The position numbers were made by a program, and so were the translations under genes. A model generated the notes under the pieces. That model was not told the DNA's origin. It made no database searches and saw only the letters and a list, made by a program, of their open reading frames with translations. Positions 59,393 to 64,000 of a stretch of 64,000 bases of DNA are shown piece after piece (within the stretch, counting starts at the first letter, position 1; every line of letters begins with the position of its first letter). Where the stretch lies: the NCBI RefSeq assembly GCF_964204645.1, contig NC_134028.1, forward strand, positions 13,567,263 to 13,631,262, in the 5' to 3' direction. Origin of the DNA: Tubulanus polymorphus (Eukaryota > Nemertea > Palaeonemertea > Tubulaniformes > Tubulanidae).

Positions 59393-59746
59393 ATGGAGAG
59401 TAAACAAACACACAGTGAGAACAACAAATTATTTCTAGATAGAATAAAAGATACTTCAAATGTTAATTCAGTAGATTATAAATTTAAGAAGTTAAAAGAA
59501 TTAATAATCCATAAGAAATATCTAATTACAAATATTGATACAGTTACTAACAAATATGGAGATAAATTAGTAATACACTTAGAATATGAAGGATTAAAAG
59601 GAAATACATATAAATTCAGAACATATTTACCAGATAGATTTCATAGATTATCAAGTGAAGATTTAGAAGAATTATGTTCTGGAGATTTCTATTTCATATA
59701 CAAAGGTAAGAATGAAAAAGGGCACCACGAAAAAGATTTCGAATAA
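59393..59746 (+). CDS. Small Polinton protein, 117 aa, OB-like (right copy)
   Basis: Intact frame starting 30 bp after the PolB stop, behind AATATGTATTATAA. Probable beta-rich core: ITNIDTVTNKYGDKLVIHLE, then FRTYLPDRFHRLSSEDLEEL and DFYFIYKGKNEKGHH. A frameshifted relative lies at the left terminus (42487-42811). The pattern of a short barrel-like domain with YLPxRF and YKGK recalls small single-stranded DNA-binding-like proteins of Polintons; that function is inferred, not shown. It is co-oriented with PolB and with the right capsid module. Confidence 0.7.
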   Translation: MESKQTHSENNKLFLDRIKDTSNVNSVDYKFKKLKELIIHKKYLITNIDTVTNKYGDKLVIHLEYEGLKGNTYKFRTYLPDRFHRLSSEDLEELCSGDFYFIYKGKNEKGHHEKDFE

Positions 59747-59760
59747 AATATGTAAAATAA

Positions 59761-60497
59761 ATGGTAGAATTAAAAGAATACAGAATATTTGTTGATTCTA
59801 GAAAACTTACAAATTATAAATCACATAATTTACGAGTACAATTAGATAGAGAATTTAAGAATTGTGTAGAAGTTTATGTAACTCATTTTACAATATATCG
59901 AATAAAACTATTGAAGATAATATTTTTTTAATTCATATTAGAAATGTAAATAAATGGTTTCATCTAATTTTAAAACCAGGATTATATAATTCAGAAACAT
60001 TAGCTCAAGAAATTAATAGAAGAGCACGGTTGAAAATTAGAAGTGAAGATAAATTTATAATTAGATTTATAAAAAGTGATAGCACAAATAAAATTAAAAT
60101 AAAGTTACATGATGAAAGTCAACATGCATTTATGGTAAAAAACCTATAGCTAAACTGTTAGGAATTGTACCAGATGCTGTTACAGGAAACGTAGATGGTA
60201 ATTCAAATTTAATGACTTTTACGCACTTTTATATTTATTGCAATTTAGTTGATCCTACAAACATTTGAAGCATCTAAAGATACAATTTGTAATTCTAGTA
60301 TATTAAATATTTTACCATTAAAAAATGTTAAACAATTTGGAACGCAAATAAATTATAATTTAACTGAATGTGATTTTAAACCTTGTATTCCTCAATTTAA
60401 CAATTTTAAGTTAGAAGTAAGAAATCACAATGGATACTTAATTGATTTGAATAACTTTCCTGTAATTTATGAATTAGTTATAAGATGTAGAGAGTAA
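59761..60497 (+). pseudogene. Polinton minor capsid (penton-type) protein, broken right copy
   Basis: Starts MVELKEYRIFVDSRKL behind AATATGTAAAATAA and ends with the same VIYELVIRCRE as the left copy. Three breaks are visible by comparison with 50862-51623: a deletion of about 20 bp near 59868, one base missing from an A-run near 60140, and two bases missing from an A-run near 60260. Elsewhere it is about 70-75% identical by eye. It cannot produce a full protein as written. Confidence 0.85.
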
Positions 60498-60513
60498 TTT
60501 TTTCACTATATAA

Positions 60514-60870
60514 ATGAATATAACTGCTGGACCGAGTATATGTTTTGGATTTGATTTTAAACGTGAGAAAGAAATGAAATTTAACATTACTGATGTAATT
60601 ATACATATTAAAGATATTGCATTTTCTAATGAAACAACATTTGAGTATGAAAAAACAATAGTTAAAGAAACTTTAAATGTAGAAAAGATTACTAATTTAA
60701 TTAGAAAATCTTTAAGATTTTATGAATTAGATGAAGATTTTATCATTGATGATATTAAAAGAATAATAACTGAAATATATGAAAATGAAACTAATAATAC
60801 TATAAATGTTGAAATAATTATAACGAAGATAAGTGAATATTTTGAAGATAGTAATTTTTTTGATAAATAA
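60514..60870 (+). CDS. Small Polinton protein, 118 aa, unknown (right copy)
   Basis: Intact homologue of the 113-aa gene at 50503. It shares the start (MNITAGPSICFGFDFK) and the end (YFEDSNFFDK), with a diverged, acidic helical middle that has a five-residue length difference. It is preceded by TAATTTTTTCACTATATAA. Its TAA stop is part of the start block of the following gene. No domain recognised. Confidence 0.72.
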   Translation: MNITAGPSICFGFDFKREKEMKFNITDVIIHIKDIAFSNETTFEYEKTIVKETLNVEKITNLIRKSLRFYELDEDFIIDDIKRIITEIYENETNNTINVEIIITKISEYFEDSNFFDK

Positions 60871-61092
60871 ATGAGTGATAATAAGTGGATAATAACTGGA
60901 TTATATAATGAAGCATTACTATCAGTTGGAACTGTTGGTTATTCAATGGTATTAAAAAAAGTATTCAAAATGGGAAGTGTTAATGTTGATAGATTTGATA
61001 TAAATGATATTTTAAAATTAACATTAGCAGTTACTTTATCTAATTTAACTATTGTTTATTTAGAAAAACAAAAATATATTCCTCCCATATAA
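60871..61092 (+). CDS. Small Polinton membrane protein, 73 aa (right copy)
   Basis: Intact. It differs from the left copy (50281-50502) only at residues 14 (G to E, inside the hydrophobic helix) and 62 (D to V). The start block TAATTTTTTTGATAAATAA is identical to that of the left copy. Its near-identity among more diverged neighbours suggests gene conversion or recombination between the arms. Confidence 0.75.
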   Translation: MSDNKWIITGLYNEALLSVGTVGYSMVLKKVFKMGSVNVDRFDINDILKLTLAVTLSNLTIVYLEKQKYIPPI

Positions 61093-61116
61093 ATACATAA
61101 TTATTTTACTAAATAA

Positions 61117-61535
61117 ATGGCCTCTGCAGTTGTAACTATTATAGGATCGGCAATTGTTAACGCTTTAGCATTTACTGGTGGCGGTTATTTATTTAAGCAT
61201 ATTGATCAAAATGGATCATTTGCAGAACAGAAAAGACATAACTTAGCATTAGAGAAATACAATAAAGCAGCAGAAGAATATAGAGAAAAGAGACAAAACT
61301 ATATGGATTATATTAACAAAGAATTATAGGATCAGAAGATTTCACATAGAGATTTTCAATCAGTTGATGATGCAATGAGTTTAACGCGGTAACCAATAAA
61401 GAAACATTACATCTATACAAACCTAAATTATCAGATTATTATACCCCAAGTAATGAACAGAAGAAATATGAAATAATATGGAATTTAGGTGGAACTGTTA
61501 TTGTTATATTTGTAGCGTATAGATTTACTAATTAG
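61117..61535 (+). pseudogene. Small Polinton membrane protein, 140-aa family, broken right copy
   Basis: Homologue of 49833-50255. Residues 1-70 are open (MASAVVTIIGSAIVNALAF start); then a TAT-to-TAG change gives a stop at 61327-61329, and a 4-bp loss near 61383 shifts the frame. The C-terminal membrane helix is still recognisable up to 61535. Start context TAATTATTTTACTAAATAA. Confidence 0.8.
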
Positions 61536-61555
61536 TAATTTTTTTTGCTAAATAA

Positions 61556-61981
61556 ATGGATGATAATATTGATATTATTCCTCATGATATAAATAAAACT
61601 AAATTAAAAATATATTTAGAAAAACAAATATTAGAATTTGAAAGTGATTTTAAGATAAAAAAGAAAAAATATTTAAAAAGTAAAATTATATATTATCTTA
61701 TTATTAGTGGTTCGGTTACAATTAGTTCTGTAATAACTTTTTTAGCAATATTCAGTCCATTAACACCTTTAGCTATATCAATTGGTGTGTTAGGATTAAG
61801 TTCAAGTTTTATAACTGGTATAAGTTCAAAATTAAATATAAAAAGTAATAAAGAAAAAATTAAAACTAATATAAAAGAAATTAATAAATTAAAAAATACA
61901 CTTGATCATATAATAAGTTTAAATGGCCATATAACAGTTGAAGAACGAGATAAATTATTAAAAGGATTAGTTAATTATTAA
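61556..61981 (+). CDS. Small Polinton membrane protein, 141 aa (right copy)
   Basis: Intact homologue of 49379-49813, with the same membrane hairpin (ISGSVTISSVITFLAIFSPL) and lysine-rich helical tail. The N-terminus is three residues shorter (MDDNIDIIPHD). Start context TAATTTTTTTTGCTAAATAA. Function unknown. Confidence 0.75.
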   Translation: MDDNIDIIPHDINKTKLKIYLEKQILEFESDFKIKKKKYLKSKIIYYLIISGSVTISSVITFLAIFSPLTPLAISIGVLGLSSSFITGISSKLNIKSNKEKIKTNIKEINKLKNTLDHIISLNGHITVEERDKLLKGLVNY

Positions 61982-61997
61982 TTTTCTAATTATATAA

Positions 61998-63314
61998 ATG
62001 GGGTTTCCAAAAGCTTTCCAATATAATAAATCAATTAAATATAATATTCCAGCAATAGATTTTAATAAAGATATTTCATATAGATATGAAGTTTTAAATT
62101 CATTAATTGATTTATATATTTATGTTACTGAAAGTAATAATTTTCATGTAAAGATGGAAAATATATTTCATGTGTAAACAATTAATTTTAAAAATTTAAA
62201 TGAGGCAAAACAATGGTTATTAAAAACTAATATGAAGTATTGGCAGAACCAATTTAATTTTGCTGTTGCGCTACAACAGGATGTGGAATTAGTTGGAATG
62301 ATCATTTAAATAAACCAAGTTTACTATTGATGTTATCACGTTTTAGATTTCATACTTATTTTCAAATAAAATTAATATTAGATGAATTAGAATGTCCTTT
62401 ACCAGGTTCCAAATATTTTAAAGAATTGAATATTAATATTAATTTTTCTAAGTTTTATAAAATATGTAATAATTTTAATATTAATTCAAATAATGATTTT
62501 AGAGCAAAAATTGGTACAATGGGTGGATTAGGAATATTATATACTAAAGAATTTGGAAAAATAATGACAAATTCAGATATTAGAACACTAAATTGGAATG
62601 AATTAACAAAATATTATAATAATATACAACAACAAAACAATAATGGTTGGGTTAATTTCATTTTAGAAAATAGTGAAGGTTTTACAAAATCAGGTATACA
62701 AAGAATAAATCAATCAATTAGAACTAATTTGATATGTATTTTAGGTGCGCAAGTTGAAACAAGATCCCCAATAGTTGGAAATGATAACACTTCATTTGAT
62801 GCGCAGAAACAATTCAAAGTATTATTTGAAGATTCAATTCATAATGATAAAAATAGATCGATTCCGGAAAACATTGTAAGATATCAAAATTATTTAGATA
62901 AATCACATATTAGATTAAATTATTGTATAGGCCCCAATCTATTTAGTATTTCTAATGATTTAGTATTAAAGATGGGAAACATAATTGGTTACAATAATCT
63001 AATTAAAACTGCCACAATTAATAATTCATTTGGATTAAATGATATAAATAAAAATATCATAACTGCTCCAAAATTAATGGAAGGTGAAAAAAATAAAAAA
63101 ACACATTCAATCAACAGAAACTAAAACTAATAATATTAAATTAAATAATGATTCTAAAATAAAAGATTACAATACATCAGAAGATATAAAAACTGATAAT
63201 ATTCAACATGAAATAATTAAACTAAATGATGATAATAAATCCCATGAAAATACTAAATTAGCTATAACTTGTATAGGAATTGTAATCGGAGGAATATTAT
63301 ATTTTAAATTTTAA
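61998..63314 (+). pseudogene. Conserved Polinton protein with C-terminal anchor, broken right copy
   Basis: Homologue of 47946-49362. ATG at 61998 behind ATTTTCTAATTATATAA. Breaks: a stop near 62174, a small deletion near 62268 shifting the frame (so the longest frame opens at 62327), and one extra A in an A-run near 63095 before the C-terminal anchor part. Unlike the left copy, the GYNNLIK region is in frame here. A stretch of about 30 residues of the left copy (cysteine/proline-rich) is replaced by a shorter GLGILYTKEF segment. It ends in the membrane helix LAITCIGIVIGGILYF. Confidence 0.78.
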
Positions 63315-63329
63315 TTTTTTATTATGTAA

Positions 63330-64000
63330 ATGGCAGAAGGTGGAGAAGATTATGAAATGGAAAACATGGAAAATAATAATGAAGGATATATTGATGATGA
63401 ACCGCAACCCAATTTAAATGAAACTAATATTGATGATGATAATTCATCAGCATATAATTCTAATTTAGCAGATAGTGGTTCTAAAGCCCCATCAACAGAG
63501 GAATATATTAGAAAAACTAGATCGAGAATAAAACCTGAAAATAAAAATCAAGGTTTATCAAGACAAGATTTAGAAAATAATGAATTTATGTATAAATTCA
63601 AACCTGTATTTAAAGATTCTGGATATAATATAAATGACAGAGGCGCCAGACTTTTAGTAAAAGTATTAAAGTTTTTAGATGGTGAATATTTTTATCGTTT
63701 GAAAGATGATTATTATATTAATATCTCTTATAAAAATCAAGATAAAATATTAGCGGAATCAACTTTGGAAAAATTAGAACCAGATAGAATTAAAAAAATA
63801 AGCATTAATAATGAAATAGAAAATGTAACACAAGAAGAAATAAATCACTATAAAAATAAAAAAGTATCTAAACAAAGAATTAATGAATTATTTGAAACAA
63901 TCGATAAAAATTCAGAACCAGAAATGGAAGAGGATGGAGATCGATTAGATAAATTAAGATCGTCAACACCCGAAACATCGAGAAGAGATATTCAACCAAT
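63330..64000 (+). CDS. Large Polinton coiled-coil/membrane protein, right copy, cut by window edge
   Basis: An open frame from the ATG at 63330 (behind TAATTTTTTATTATGTAA) to the window end with no stop. The N-terminus is acidic (MAEGGEDYEMENMENNNEGY) and the region from about 90 onward follows the left 487-aa protein (LLVKVLKFLDGEYFYRLKDD, EPDRIKKI). Overall it is more diverged than the membrane-protein genes. The coiled coil and C-terminal membrane parts lie beyond the window. Confidence 0.75.
   Translation, partial: MAEGGEDYEMENMENNNEGYIDDEPQPNLNETNIDDDNSSAYNSNLADSGSKAPSTEEYIRKTRSRIKPENKNQGLSRQDLENNEFMYKFKPVFKDSGYNINDRGARLLVKVLKFLDGEYFYRLKDDYYINISYKNQDKILAESTLEKLEPDRIKKISINNEIENVTQEEINHYKNKKVSKQRINELFETIDKNSEPEMEEDGDRLDKLRSSTPETSRRDIQP

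Larger units (their letters stand above)
42407..64000 (+). mobile_element. Polinton/Maverick element, composite, right end outside window
   Basis: The element holds a chromodomain integrase, protein-primed-type PolB, packaging ATPase, major capsid protein and penton-type minor capsid protein, the defining set of Polintons (Mavericks). It starts with AG at a sharp break in a satellite monomer, as Polintons do. Composition is very AT-rich against the satellite. The morphogenesis module occurs twice in opposite orientation around a single PolB, so this is either an inverted composite of two related elements or an element with an inverted duplication. A Penelope-like element is nested at 53653-58579. 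I did not find the Ulp1-type maturation protease usually present. Confidence 0.9.

Noticed and set aside
59393-64000. Right arm as a wholly separate complete Polinton
   Set aside because: No terminal repeat, target duplication or host sequence lies between the PolB end and the second module, so a separate element cannot be supported from this window.

Overview
This window is repetitive eukaryotic DNA, most likely from an invertebrate animal. It contains no recognisable host gene, tRNA or rRNA. The evidence for a eukaryote is a very large satellite array, two LTR retrotransposons with target-site duplications, a Penelope-like element with a GIY-YIG endonuclease and hammerhead ribozymes, and a Polinton/Maverick (virus-like DNA transposon). 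Several small Polinton proteins resemble families I recall from cnidarian genomes, but that is too weak to name the host.

Layout. (1) 1-34005: a satellite of 118-bp monomers, with a 105-bp variant that lacks a 13-bp hairpin module, organised into higher-order duplications (periods near 3581 and 3679 bp). (2) 34011-41385: a non-autonomous LTR retrotransposon (LTR1) inserted in a satellite monomer with a CTTTT target duplication. It carries a 67-bp minisatellite. Its 3' LTR is split by a second, essentially non-coding LTR retrotransposon (LTR2, 37023-41018) with its own GTTGT duplication. (3) 41391-42406: the satellite resumes. (4) 42407 to beyond 64000: an AT-rich Polinton starting with AG inside a satellite monomer. 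Its left arm (42407-51690) runs leftward: penton-type minor capsid protein, five small or membrane-protein genes, a large coiled-coil/membrane protein, the double jelly-roll major capsid protein, a retroviral-type integrase with a chromodomain, and the packaging ATPase. A rightward polymerase gene (PolB) follows from 51691. Right of PolB, a second, diverged copy of the same capsid module runs rightward from 59393 to the window edge. A single PolB is therefore flanked by two inverted copies of the morphogenesis genes.

PolB is interrupted at its catalytic YxDTDS motif by an intein with a LAGLIDADG endonuclease. The intein is itself interrupted by a 4.9-kb Penelope-like element (53653-58579) with a 12-bp target duplication. 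That element is an inverted pair of near-identical 2097-bp arms, each with a reverse transcriptase/GIY-YIG reading frame and a compact hammerhead ribozyme.

How the genes fit together. The Polinton set encodes a virion (major capsid, minor capsid, ATPase), an integrase and a protein-primed polymerase. Nearly every gene is preceded by the same T-tract plus TATAAATG or TAAATAAATG block, which looks like a shared promoter system. Many genes are open, but PolB, the major capsid gene, the integrase start and several right-arm genes are broken. Most breaks are single-base changes in A or T runs, so sequencing error has to be separated from true decay.
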